From Stomorhina lunata (Eukaryota; Arthropoda; Insecta; Diptera; Rhiniidae), in assembly GCA_933228675.1 (NCBI GenBank), contig OW121740.1, positions 133,349,940-133,413,939 of the forward strand: a DNA stretch of 64,000 bases, given 5' to 3'. A program made the position numbers and the translations under genes. This document shows positions 47,601-58,589 of the stretch, piece by piece. How positions within the stretch are numbered: position 1 is the first letter of the stretch; every line of letters begins with the position of its first letter. A model generated the notes under the pieces. The model was not told the origin of the DNA. It saw only the letters and a list, made by a program, of their open reading frames with translations, and ran no database searches.

Positions 47601-48174
47601 TAAACTTATAAATAATCAATATAATGTTGGGGGAGAAAATAATGTTGGGGGTCGAAGACAAGTTCAATGTGATTTGTTATGCTAAGTAGCCAAAGTGCTG
47701 ACTAAATCACAGCACCTATGATATCATACAAAAGGCGACCCGTAAGTCTTTGGTCAATATCGCTTAGGTAGATATTGGTATTTTTAAAAGTAATCCGGAC
47801 GTTCCATTTTAGTCAGGAATATAAATTTTGCTACCTTTTGTGATTACTAAATAAACTGTATAGTCCAGTTTATGTTCTATGCTCTTCTATAATAAATAAT
47901 ATTTATATTTGCGTAAAGACATGTATACCAAATTTTTGTTTATTTTATTTAACAAAAAACTTAAAAGTTTAAAAGTTTTTTTCTTAGAAACTTTATATTT
48001 CCAGACAGACCTTAAAAAAGTTTCCAAAGATACTCGTATGTTGGCATTGAAAACAAAGTTTTGCAAAAGCAGAACAAAAAACCTTTTTCCCAAATATTTT
48101 AAAGCTCTTAACTTAAGTGTTTTTTTAATTGTTTAAACAAAATTGATTTCTTTGAAATATGTTTTATTTTTTAG

Positions 48175-48327
48175 GTAAACTTAATAAGGACTTTAAACCT
48201 TTAAACATGCGTAACCATTCATTAGTGCTTAACCTTGCCACCGACATTGATGAGGGTTACTATATGTGTCAGGCAACAAATGATATTGGTTCGGGTCTTA
48301 AGAAAATAATACGTATCAATGTCAATG
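48175..48327 (+). CDS. Dscam-like exon: second half of Ig8
   Basis: The acceptor is gttttattttttag and the donor is gtaagtag. The product is KLNKDFKPLNMRNHSLVLN, then DEGYYMCQATNDIGSG and IRINVN. DEGYYMC is the F-strand signature with the second cysteine of Ig8. Phase agrees with the exon ending at 36367 (codon completed as GGT) and with the exon starting at 48610 (codon GAA). Confidence 0.93.
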
Positions 48328-48609
48328 GTAAGTAGATGAATTTATTTGGAAACTTAAACAGCAAACACACTTAAGCACATACTAAGTTATAAATACTAGA
48401 CAAAACCAAATACATACATTTATATGTAGTCGTACGTAAACTAGGACATGTGACAGTTTGAGACAGACTTGATGGATGGCAGATTTTACTGTTAATTAAA
48501 CAACAGAATTCACTTATGTATTTAAAGCAAAACATACCTTCATACATATTTCACTACTAAACTTATTTTCTTTATTTTACTTGTATTTAAAAACATCCCT
48601 TCTCTCTAG
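48328..48609 (+). other. Intron between Ig8 and Ig9 (282 bp)
   Basis: The shortest intron in the window, with donor gtaagtag and acceptor cccttctctctag, which has a good pyrimidine tract. It contains no repeats. It is the only intron here that is both short and free of inserted or repeated sequence. Confidence 0.9.
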
Positions 48610-49132
48610 AACCTGCACGTTTCGAACAAACATCACGCAACATCTCATCGCGACGCAATGATGCTGTCACACTCGACTGTCATGCCAAAGGTGATGAACC
48701 CATTAGTATCGCCTGGACGCACAACAATGCCCGCATTGATTTAAATAATTTCCGTTTTAGTATAGCGGAAATGAAAACCGAAAAGGGCGTCGACTCTCAA
48801 ATGACCATTTCCCGTTCGGATCGTCATGATTCGGGTGTTTACAAGTGTATTGCTGAGAATCCCTATGGTCGTGCCGAACATGTTATATATTTAGCGGTAC
48901 AGGAACGTCCTGATACTCCTTCGAATCTGGAGGTTTTTGAGGTTGGTTCTCGTACTGTCAAGCTGTCATGGCGTCGTCCTTTCGATGGCAACTCTCCAGT
49001 ATTGTCATATTTGGTGCAATATCAACCACTGAAATTTCTACAATCACATGCAACTATTGGTATGGCTGGCAGTGATTGGAATGGTCAGAATATCATAAAT
49101 GTGACATTGCCATCAACAAGTATAAGCAAGAG
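48610..49132 (+). CDS. Dscam-like exon: Ig9 and most of FN1
   Basis: The largest exon in the window (523 bases). It encodes all of Ig9, with TLDCHAKGDEP and SIAWTHNN supplying the first cysteine and tryptophan, and DSGVYKCIAENPYGRAEH the second cysteine. It continues into FN1 with RPDTPSNLEVFEVGSRTVKL and SWRRPFDGNSPVLSYLVQYQ. An asparagine-rich loop (DWNGQNIINVT) includes a possible N-glycosylation site, NVT. The donor is AG|gtgagt; the last two bases join the next exon's first base to make a serine codon. Ig9 and FN1 sharing one exon contrasts with the split Ig6-Ig8 domains. Confidence 0.95.
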
Positions 49133-49169
49133 GTGAGTGGTAAACTGAGGGAGGTATGGGAAGGGTATA

Positions 49170-49990
49170 CGAGGGTGAATTGAAAATTTTTCTAAAAATA
49201 TTTGAAGTAAAAAATTTGTCTTATTTTATGAGAATTTTTGAGTTTTTAAACATATAACAAGAAATTCAAGCCGATTTTGCTAATTTCTGAAATGAAGTTA
49301 TATAGACCAATAGATTCTATTTATTTTTTTAAAACTAAAAGTAGCCCAAATTAGTAACCGAATTTAGAAAATCGGACATTTTAAAACATTTCAATAAATA
49401 TTAATTTAAAAATTTCCAAACAAAAATTCAAAGTCGAAAAAGTTAAGTGGGTACATATTTTGACCTTAGGCGTGTGGTCTTAAGGCAATAATTGAACCTA
49501 TAATCAATATCTATAAATAATATACATTTAATACATCAATTAAAAGGAAAATATGTCTAGATTATTACATTGTTAATTCTTTTTTTATTAAGTTGTTTTT
49601 GACATTTCTGGAAAAAATGTAGAAAAAACTAACAGGTGAATTCTTAACGAAATCATTTCTGAAATTTGACTTCAAATTTCTAAAAAACTGTACAAGGTAT
49701 ATGAATGATTTTTCGCATTAGTAAAGCTTGCTTTATTGTTTGAATGAAATAATTTAAATAATTTATAAAAATAAATGATGTATGAAAATTTACCATTTTT
49801 TATAAAACCCCATTTTCTAGATTCATTTATGAATTCGCGCTATTTTTTTTTTTCGAAATCTAAATATAATATATGGTGCTATACAATTGCATATCAGAAA
49901 GTAGCAGAATCGGCTTGAATTTTTTGCTATATATATTTGAAAACTCAAAAGTTCTCATTAAAATTGGACAAATTTCGGTTAAATTTAGAT
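49170..49990. repeat. Partly palindromic dispersed repeat related to 23.6 kb
   Basis: The left part contains AACATATAACAAGAAATTCA and AGCCGATTTTGC. The right part (49.80-49.98 kb) is the diverged complement (GAATCGGCTTGAATTTTTTG). The left part also matches about 23590-23790. It is likely an old foldback-type repeat. Confidence 0.6.
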
Positions 49991-50049
49991 AATCGGTCTG
50001 CATTTGACCTTAGCTCCCATGTAAGACCCATAACGGAAATGACTTAAGT

Positions 50050-50990
50050 ATAAAAAAGTATTCTATATAGAAATGTAACCGATTACTATGCTTTTACAGA
50101 AAAGTAACTAATAACTTGTCTTTTTTATAGAAAAATAATCGATTAATTGGTTTTTTTTTATTGAAAAGTAACAGTTTACTTGTTTTTTTTTTAAAAAAAA
50201 GTAACCGATTACTTGGTTTTATAGAAAAGTGACCGATTACTTGGCTTTTCTATAGAAAAGTATTTCAATAAAAAATAGCTTGTATTTCTATAGAAAAGTA
50301 AACGGTTTCTTTATATTTCTATAGACTGGTAAGCAGTTAGTTTGTTTTTCTACAGAAAAGAAACTTGGTTTTTTTGTAAGAAATTAACAGATTACTTGCC
50401 TTTTTGATAGAAAATTAACTAATTACTTGGATTTTTTATAAAAAAGTAACCGATTACTTGCCTTTGTCATAGAAAACTAACAAATTATTTGGCTTTTCTA
50501 TAGAAAAGTGACCGGTTACTTTAATTTTCTATGGAAAGGTAACCGGTTACTTTAGTTTTCTATAGAAAAGTAACTGGCTACTTTGTATTTCTATAAAAAT
50601 TACTTTATATTTCTATAAAAAAGTTAACGGTTTCTTTGTATTTCTATCGATAGGTAACCGGTAACTTGGCTTTGTATAAAAGAAGAGTAACCGATTACTT
50701 TCTATTTTTTAAGAAAAGTAACAGATTACTTGCCATTTTAATATAAAACTATTCAATTGCTTGGCCTTTTTTATAAAAAAGTAACAAAATAATTGTCTTT
50801 TCTACGGAAAAGTAACCGGTTACTTTTATTTTCTATAGAACAGTAACCGGTTACTTTAATTGCCTTTTGAAAAGTTAACTTTTACTTCAACTTCATATTG
50901 GAATGTAACGGGTTACTTTGTATTTCTTAGAAAAGTAAGCGGTTACTTTGTATATTTATAGAAAAGTAATCGGTTACTTGATATTTGTAT
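50050..50990. repeat. ~30-bp minisatellite with GTAACCGGTTAC motifs
   Basis: About 28 degenerate units: TTTCTATAGAAAAGTAACC followed by GATTACTTGG or GGTTACTTTG. The palindrome AACCGGTT occurs exactly at 50541, 50814 and 50844, with many one-base variants. The unit has a CTATAG centre like the arrays at 9.4 and 58.6 kb. Confidence 0.9.
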
Positions 50991-51024
50991 AAAAAATCGT
51001 GTTTTGGTATAACTAAATTCTCTA

Positions 51025-51497
51025 TATGTGACCTGGGGCCAAATAACGGCGTTCGATATCGATCGAAATCTTAGATATTTACAAAACATTTGTAAAGCAT
51101 ACTTTAAGGATAATTAAAATTATTTAAAAGATGCACAGTTTGCTATATTTTTTTTGTAGTTACTTGCCAAAAGATGACCAATAGTAAAAGAGTTTTAATT
51201 GAACTATTTGTTTTTAAGAACGAATCAAAATGAACACCAAATTTCAATAAACTTTTTGCATCGAAGTAACTTTGAACATCCCTAAAGTATACTTCACAAT
51301 ATTTGCTTAAAAGTCTGAGTTTTCGATATCGGTATCGAATTCGGTAGTTTGGCCCCTGGTCTATGAAAAGGTGGCTTATGACTCAAAAACAAAATTTCGA
51401 AAAATTAGCTAATATTTCGAAATTTTTGGCAAATTTTTCGAAATTTTGTTTTTGAGTCATAAGCCTCCTTTTTCCTTTTCATAGACCAGGTCACATA
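51025..51497. mobile_element. MITE with TATGTGACCTGG inverted ends
   Basis: TATGTGACCTGG (51025-51036) and its perfect complement (51486-51497). Inside are two nested inverted pairs: GGCCAAA/TTTGGCC with CGATATCG (left part), and GGTCTATGAAAAGG with its near complement enclosing AAAATTTCGAAA runs (right part). No coding capacity. Confidence 0.75.
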
Positions 51498-51619
51498 TAT
51501 TATATTCATACATTTCTTATAAATCCAATAAAATTTCTTGTTTTAATAAACTTTTCCTACAACCCTTCTTTAATTTTTTATTTCATTACTCATTTATCTC
51601 ATCCCCACATTTCTTATAG

Positions 51620-51830
51620 TTATGACAGTGACTTACGTGAAAGTGCCATCGTATCTGGCCTGACACCGGCCACAACATTTTTGATTCGCATGCAGGCCAT
51701 AAATGAAATCGAACGTAGCCCCTTCACCGAACCGATTGTACTGAAGACTCAGGAAGAAGCACCCACCGAAGCACCCTCTAATGTACAAGTTCAAACGGGT
51801 GGAGAAAGTGAATTGATTGTCACTTGGCAG
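51620..51830 (+). CDS. Dscam-like exon: end of FN1, start of FN2
   Basis: The acceptor is tttcttatag; the donor gtaatt follows a full CAG codon. It encodes YDSDLRESAIVSGLTPATTF, then LIRMQAINEIERSPFTEPIV to close FN1, and EEAPTEAPSNVQVQTGGESE with LIVTWQ to open FN2. The TPATTFLIRMQAIN stretch is the usual F-strand signature of an FNIII repeat. EEAPTEAPSNVQV is the linker and A strand of the next domain. Confidence 0.94.
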
Positions 51831-52161
51831 GTAATTTTCCCACAATTTTTGTTTTAACATTTCATTTTGTTTTTGTTGCAGTTGTATTTCTTGAATCGCT
51901 GGCGAAAACGTTGAAATGAAATACATTTTTGCAATTGACATTTATTGCATTTGCGAAAAAAAATTGTTGTGTGAAATTTTTAACAAATTAAATTTTTGAA
52001 TGGAAGTTTTTTTTGGCTTTGTTTTTTGAAGACTCTGAATAGAGAGGGGTATTGGTGGAAAGGTTAACATAAAGTAGAAGTGATTGGGTTTGTTTATGTA
52101 ATAAAGTGGGTTAAATAATTTTTTTAGGGTTCCACCAAAGACTATAATAAAGTGAAAAAAG

Positions 52162-52213
52162 TGAAATTAAAGTGAATAAAGAATTTCATTGTTCTTTATT
52201 CACTTTAATTTCA
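52162..52213. repeat. Perfect 22-bp-arm inverted repeat
   Basis: TGAAATTAAAGTGAATAAAG plus AA (52162-52183), an 8-base loop, and the exact complement (52192-52213). It lies 330 bases downstream of the FN1/FN2 exon. It would fold into a stable hairpin in the pre-mRNA; it may be a tiny MITE. Confidence 0.9.
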
Positions 52214-52384
52214 ACACATAAACTTATAACAAACATACATTTCATCAGCACGTGTTTGTGCCTTAGCTTCCTCTTATCGATGTTAACAACTTGTTTTCCA
52301 AGAAAAGGAATAGTTCTCCATATAGCTCTGTAAAGATTTGCTTTAGTTTTCGAGATATAGCGTTATAAAAAAATTGAGGAATAT

Positions 52385-54115
52385 GCGCAATAAATATTTT
52401 TGAAAAATATCCTATAAAAATAAGATATTTTTGAAAAATTTCCTATAAACATAAGACATTTTTGAAAAATTTCCTATAAACATAAGACATTTTTGAAAAC
52501 CTTCATATAAAAAAAAGGAAATTTTTGAAAAATTTCCTATAAAAATAAGAAATTTTTGAAAAAATTATTATAAAAATAAAAAATTTTTGAAAAATTTCCT
52601 AAAAAAATAAGAAATTTTTTAAAAAAAATTTCCTATAAAAATAAGAAGTTTTTGAAAAATTTCCTATAAAAATAAGAAATTTTTGAAAAATTTCCTATAA
52701 AAATACGAAATTTTTGAAAAAATTTTTATTAAAATTAGAAATTTTTGAAAAACTTCCTATAAAAATTAGAAATTTTTGAAACATTTCGTAAAAAAATCAG
52801 AAATTCTTGAAAAATTTTCCTATAAAAATAAGAAATTTTTAAAAAATTTCCGATAAAAATAAGACATTTATGAAAAATTTGCTATAAAAATTAGAAATTT
52901 TTGAAAAATTTCTTATAAAAATAAGAAATTTTTGAAAAATTTCGTACAAAAATAAGAAATTTTTGAAAAATTTCCTATTAAAACCAGAACTTTTTAAAAA
53001 ATTTCCTATAAAAATAAGAAATTTTTAAAAATTTTCTATAAAAATAAAAAAATTTTGAAAAATTTCCTATAAAAATAACAAATTTTGGAAAAATTTCTTA
53101 TAAAAATAAGACATTTTTGAAAAATTTCCTATAAAATCAGAAATTTTTGAAAAATTTAATATAAAAATAAGAAATTTTTGAAAAATTTCCTATAAAAATA
53201 AGACATTTTTAAAAAATTTGCTATAAAAATAAGAAATTTTTGAAAAATTTCTTATAAAAATAAGAAATTTTTGAAAAATTTCGTATAAAAATAAGGAATT
53301 TTTGAAAAATTTCCTATTAAAACAAGAATTTTTTTTAAAGATTTCCTAAAAAATAGAAAATTTTTGAAAAATTTCCTAAAAAAATAAGAAATTTTTGAAA
53401 AATTTCCTATATAAATAAGAAATTTTAAAAAAATTTCCTATAAAAATAAGAAATTTTTGAAAAATTTCCTATAAAAATAATAAATTTTTGAAAAATTTCC
53501 TATAAAAATAAAAAATTTTTGAAAAAATTCATATAAAAATAAGAAATTTTTTTGAAAAATTTCCAATCAAAACAAGAAAATTTTTTAAAGATTTCCTATA
53601 AAAATAGAAAATTTTTGAAAATTTTCGTATAAAAATAGAAAATTTTTGAAAATAATAAATTTTTGAAAAATTTCCTATAAAAATAATAAATTTTTGAAAA
53701 ATTTCCTATAAAAATAAAAAATTTTTGAAAAAATTCATATAAAAATAAGAAATTTTTTTGAAAAATTTCCAATCAAAACAAGAAAATTTTTGAAAAATTT
53801 CCTATAAAAATAAGAAATTTTTGAAAATTTTCCTATAAAATGAGGAAGTTTTTTGAAAAATTTCTTATAAAAATAGGAAATTAAAAAAAAATTTCCTATA
53901 AAAATTGGACATTCTTGAAAAATTTCCTATAAAAATAATAAATTTTTGAAAAATGTCCTATAAAAATAAGAAATTTTGAAAAAATTTCCTATAAAAATAA
54001 GAATTTTTTAAAAAATTTCCTATAAACATAAGAAATTTTTGAAAAATTTCCTATAAAAATAAGAAATTTTTGAAAAATTTCATATAAAAATATGAAATTT
54101 TTGAAAATTTTAAGA
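52385..54115. repeat. 31-bp AT-rich minisatellite, array 3
   Basis: About 55 degenerate units of TTTCCTATAAAAATAAGAAA followed by TTTTTGAAAAA. Same family and orientation as 1.1-2.2 and 3.1-4.2 kb, with A in place of GT before AAA. A block of several units is duplicated at about 53.46-53.58 and 53.65-53.78 kb. Confidence 0.93.
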
Positions 54116-54750
54116 AGCTATTATATAAATGCAACAATTCATTAGATTAAGTACTTTTTAGCACTTAAAGTAGTTTTTGATACTTATATATTTTATTTAA
54201 GTGTTGGTTCTTTCCTCTATTAGAGACCCTTATTTTTACTTTCAAAAAACCTCCTAATCTCATACCAAATAAAATGCTTTCAAAAACCTTCAACCACTAA
54301 TTAGCCTCAAATCGTTAAGAATCGCATAACAAACTTTTCACTTAAATAACACCAAATAAGAAAAAGTATAAATAAGTGGAAAAAGCACTAAAATTCATTA
54401 TTAACAACCTTTAAAAAATACAAAATTAAAAAAAAACTGAATAATTTATTTAGTTACCACATGAAATGGAAAAACTCATTTACATTATGAACGAATGAAG
54501 GAAATAGCAAATAAGAATATTTTCTTTTTCAAGCTAAAAGGAAAAACTTTAAAACTTAAGCAAAAAAAAATTATATAAAATACCTTAAACAAGTGTAAAG
54601 AAACATCATTCATTCACTTGAGACAAGCACAAGTTCGTTCTTTCTTCGATATTCTTAAAAGAATTACCTTCTTTTTCCATACAATCTAAGATGTAATTTT
54701 TTGTTATAAATGTTAGTTATTTTTTATTGTTTACTTCTACTAACTTAAAG
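54116..54750. other. AT-rich intron sequence before the FN2 exon
   Basis: No array or element seen in these 635 bases. Confidence 0.55.
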
Positions 54751-55006
54751 ATACCACCCCGAGAATCCTGGAATGGTGAACTTATTGGCTATACCGTCAA
54801 CTGCAGCGAAGAAAAGCAGAATATCAACTACATTAGCGTTGTCAATAATTCACTCAAGTCGGTGATTGTAAGTGGCTGGGCCACCACCAAGGCCACAATA
54901 CGGGGATTGCGCAAATACACCAGGTATGCGGTAACGGTACGAGCCTTAAATAGTTTTGGTTCCGGCCCCTGGAGCACACCCATCTTTGGTACAACAGCTG
55001 AGGGTG
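54751..55006 (+). CDS. Dscam-like exon: rest of FN2
   Basis: Starts on a codon boundary after acceptor taacttaaag and ends one base into a codon at gtaagtac. The product is IPPRESWNGELIGYTVNCSE, then LRGLRKYTRYAVTVRALNSF and GSGPWSTPIFGTTAEG. WNGELIGY is the C strand, and YTRYAVTVRALNSFGSGPWS the F-G region, of a Dscam FN2. NCS and NNS are possible N-glycosylation sites. The acceptor has a weak pyrimidine tract. Confidence 0.94.
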
Positions 55007-55294
55007 GTAAGTACTAAAAATAATAATAATCATAAGACCCGTAATAAAAAATATTGTGTAGCCAAGGAAAATATTAAAATAAGTTTAAGAAAATAGAAGA
55101 GAAAAAGAAAATTGTTGGCAGACAATATCTGTTGAAAGAACAGGTAACAGCTGTACAAATTGTTATCTTAATAACAACAAACATTAAAAATGCTTTTAGC
55201 GTGTTATGTTTTTGTTATGGCAAATGTGAGTTTTTGTCTAACCGTGTTTTAGTACAAATAGCAAATTTATAACCATGCACAGTGGGTTAAAATA

Positions 55295-56135
55295 GCTAAT
55301 TTTCAGAAAATCTCTTATAAATAGTCAATTTTTAGAAAATTTCCTATAAATACTAAATTTTCAGAAAATTTCCTATATATAGCAAATTTTCAGAAAATTT
55401 CCTATAAATAGTAAATTTTCAGAAAATTTCCTATAAATAGTAAATTTCCGGAAATTTTCCTATAAATAGTAAATTTTTAAAAAATTTCATATGAATATTA
55501 AATTTTCAGAAAATATACTATAAAAAGTCAATTTTCAGAAAATTTCCTATAAAAAGTTAATTTTCAGAAAATTTCCTATAAAAAGTCAATCTTCAGAAAA
55601 TTTTCTATAAAAAATCAATTATCACAAAATTTCCTATAAAAAGTCAATTTTCAGAAAATTTCCTATAAAAAGTCAATCTCCAGAAAATTTCCTATAAAAA
55701 GTAAATTTTCAAAAAATATCCTATAAAAAGTCAGTTTTCAGAAAATTTCCTATAATAAAAAGTCAATTTTCAGAAAATTTCCTATAAAAAGTCAATTTTC
55801 AGAAAATTTCCTATAAAAAGTCAATTTTCAGAAAATTTCATATAAAAAGTCAATTTTCAGAAAATTTCATATAAAAAGTCAATTTTCAGAAAACTTCCAA
55901 TAAACAGTCAATTTTCAAAAAATTTCCTATAAAAAGTCAATTTTTAGAAATTTTCCTATAAATAGTCAATTTTCATAAGATTTCCTATAAAAAGTCAATT
56001 TTCAGAAAATTTCCTATAAATAGTCAATTTTCATAATATTTCCTATAAAAAGTCAATTTTCAGAAAATTTTCTATAAATATTCAATTTTCGGAAAATTTC
56101 CTCAATTCAATTTTCACAAAAATTTGTATAAAATA
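55295..56135. repeat. ~29-bp minisatellite variant (TTTCAGAAAATTTCCTATAA)
   Basis: About 29 units of CAATTTTCAGAAAATTTCCT followed by ATAAAAAGT. Shares TTTCCTATAAA with the 31-bp family and grades into it on the right, so both probably have one origin. Confidence 0.92.
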
Positions 56136-56149
56136 TCAATTTCCCATAA

Positions 56150-57880
56150 AAATAGCAAATTCTTAAAAAAATTAACTTTTGAAAAATCAAAAAATTTTGA
56201 AAAATTTTCTTTAAAAATAAGAAATTTTTGAAAAGTTTCTTATAAAAATAAGATATTTATGAAAATTTCCTATAAAAATATAAAATTTTTGAAAAATTTA
56301 TTATTAAAATAAGAAATTTTTGAAAAATGTCCTATAAAAATAGGACATTTTTGAAAAATTTCCTATAAAAATAAGAAATTTTTGGAAATTTCCTCTGAAA
56401 ATAAGAAGTTTTTGAAAAATTTCCTATAAAAATATAAAATTTTTAAAAATTACCTATAAAAATAAAAATAAAGAAAAATTTCCTATAAAAATAAGAAATT
56501 TTTGAAAAATTTCCTATAAATATAAAAAAAATTTCCTATAAATATAAGAAATTTTTGAAAAATTTCTTGCAAACATAAGAAATTTTAAAAAAATTTCTTA
56601 TTAAATAAATAATTTTGAAAAGGTTCATATAAAAATAACAAATTTTGCAAAAATTTTAATAAAAATAAGAATTTTTGAAAATGTTCCTATAAAAATAAGA
56701 AATTTTTTAAAAATTTCCTATAAAAATAGTAAATTTTTGAAAAAGTTCCTATAAAAATAGTAAATTTTTAAAAAATTTCATATAAAAATAGTAAATTTTT
56801 GAAAAATTTCTTATAAAAATAAGTTATTTTTGAAAAATTTCCTATAAAAATATAAAATTTTTGAAAAAATTATTATTAAAATAAGACATTTTTGACAAAT
56901 TTCCTATAAAATTAATAAATTTTTGAAAAACTTTCTATAAAAATAAGAAATTTGTGAAAATTTTCTTATAAAATTAAGAAATTAAAAAAAAAAATTTCTA
57001 TAAAAATAACAAATTTTTGAAAAATTTCTTTTAAAAAATATTGTTTTTAAAATTTAATATAAAAATAAGAAATGTTTGAAAAATTTCCTAAAATAATAAG
57101 AATTTTTTGAAAATTTTCCTATAAATATTAGACATTTTGGAAAAATTTCCTATAAATATAGGATATTCTTGAGAAATTTTCTATCAGTACAAGAAATTTT
57201 GGAAAAAATAAGAAATTTTTGAAAAAATTTGCAATAAAAATAGAAATTTTTAAAAAATTTTCCTATGAAAATAAAAATTTTTTTACAAATTTCCTGAGTA
57301 AATAAGAAATTTTGAAAAATTTCTTATAAATATAAGAATTTTTTAAATATTTCCTATAAAACGAAATTTTTTACCAAAAAAAGAAAAATAAAAAATTTCC
57401 TATAAAATTAAGAATTTTTTCGAAATTTTTCTATAAAAAAAAAGAAAATTTTTTAAAAAATTCTTATAAAAATAAGGTATTTTTGAAAAATTTCCTTAAA
57501 AAAAATGTGAAGAAATTCCTATAAAAATAAGAAATTTTTGAAAAATTTCCTATAAAAATAAGAAATTTTTAAAAATTTGCTTTAAAAATTAAAATTTTTT
57601 CTTAATTCCATTTAAAAATACAATTTTTTTTTTTAAATTTCCTACAAAAATAAGAAATTTTTGAAAATTTTCTTATAAAAATAAGAAACTTTTAAAAAAT
57701 TTCCTATAAAAATAAATTTTTGAAAAATTTCCTATAAAAATAAGAAATTTTTGAAAAATTTCTTATAAAAATATGAAATGTTTGGAAAAATTCCTAAAAA
57801 AAATAAGAAAATTTTGAAAAATTTCGTACAATAGTAAATTTAAAAAAAAAATCTAAAAATTGCAAATTTTTAAAAAAAAT
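56150..57880. repeat. 31-bp AT-rich minisatellite, array 4 (degenerate)
   Basis: About 55 units, the least regular of the four arrays of this family, with unit lengths from about 25 to 35. Same orientation as the others. Confidence 0.9.
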
Positions 57881-58226
57881 TGCTTTTATTTCTAAATCGG
57901 TCTAATATATATTTATCTAAGTGTAGTGAACCATAAGAAATAACTTCTAGCTATTTTACAGCATTTTTATACATTTAGATTTTCTCTAAAGCTAAAAGCA
58001 TCAGCCATTATCAAACACTAGTAGATACTTACGCAATAGGAAATGAACAAGAAAAAAAAAGATGTTTAACTTTATACTTATTAGTTTACTAATTTTTATA
58101 TCCTTTTTCACTTTATCTTCCCCAACTTGCATTTCGTGACTGTGTCTCTTCTAAATGAATGGCGACAACAAACAATTCTAACATCATCTAAAACAACAAC
58201 AAAACATAACGACAACAAACTAATAG

Positions 58227-58370
58227 TGCCGGAAGCAGCACCGCAACATGTCAACTGTACGGCATTATCGTCACAAAGTCTAAAAATCTCATGGCTGGAG
58301 CCACCGCTGCAATTTCATGGTGGAATAATTCAGGGCTATAAAATTTTATATCGACCGATTGTGAATCAAA
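58227..58370 (+). CDS. Dscam-like exon: first half of FN3
   Basis: Starts after acceptor aacaaactaatag, completing a valine codon, and ends one base into a codon at gtaagtt. It encodes PEAAPQHVNCTALSSQSLKI, then SWLEPPLQFHGGIIQGYKIL and YRPIVNQ. This is the A-C' half of an FNIII repeat with its core tryptophan and the GGIIQGYKI motif. The sequence upstream is also open and lacks a pyrimidine tract, so the precise 3' splice site is less certain here than elsewhere. The phase fit to the previous exon supports this choice. Confidence 0.9.
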
Positions 58371-58589
58371 GTAAGTTAAAAGTTTTCTTCTTTTACTTAA
58401 AAATAAAACAAAAATCAAATATGAAATCGATCGATTAGATTTGTAAATGGAATTTTTAAAGACTGGAATCGTTTTAAGTTAATAGAAAGGCATGGATACG
58501 TGTACTATAAATATATCACATTTACGTTTTCATGAGGTTTTTACTTGACTAAAAATTTTGGGTCGAATAGTTTACGATATTTAAATTTT

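Larger units (their letters stand above)
36368..48174 (+). other. Intron within Ig8 (11.8 kb), a nest of transposons
   Basis: Splits Ig8. In order it contains about 1 kb of plain intron, a tRNA-like SINE on the minus strand, a decayed minus-strand LINE, an RTE-like LINE end on the plus strand, an exon-like open segment (40763-40892), a 5.85-kb element with CACTA-like ends carrying several nested insertions, and a second SINE (47.36-47.60 kb). From there to the acceptor (ttattttttag) the sequence is plain AT-rich intron. Confidence 0.85.
49133..51619 (+). other. Intron within FN1 (2.5 kb)
   Basis: Donor gtgagtgg, acceptor catttcttatag. It contains a partly palindromic repeat (49.17-49.99 kb), a ~30-bp array with GTAACCGGTTAC motifs (50.05-50.99 kb) and a MITE with 12-bp inverted ends (51025-51497). 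About 120 bases of plain sequence precede the acceptor. Confidence 0.85.
51831..54750 (+). other. Intron within FN2 (2.9 kb)
   Basis: Contains a perfect 22-bp-arm hairpin sequence (52162-52213) and about 1.7 kb of the 31-bp minisatellite (52.39-54.12 kb). The last 600 bases are AT-rich unique-looking sequence leading to acceptor actaacttaaag. Confidence 0.85.
55007..58226 (+). other. Intron between FN2 and FN3 (3.2 kb)
   Basis: Almost wholly minisatellite: a 29-bp variant (55.30-56.14 kb) followed by the 31-bp family in degenerate form (56.15-57.88 kb). The acceptor region is unusual. The last ~90 bases before AG are rich in CAA/ACAAC and not in pyrimidines (acaacaaactaatag). Confidence 0.82.

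Noticed and set aside
47909..48136. 75-codon plus-strand frame upstream of the second Ig8 exon
   Set aside because: Lys/Phe/Leu-rich with no domain, lies in the intron just before the acceptor, and has an overlapping minus-strand frame of similar length.
51633..51941. Minus-strand frame of 102 codons
   Set aside because: Antisense of the FN1/FN2 exon.
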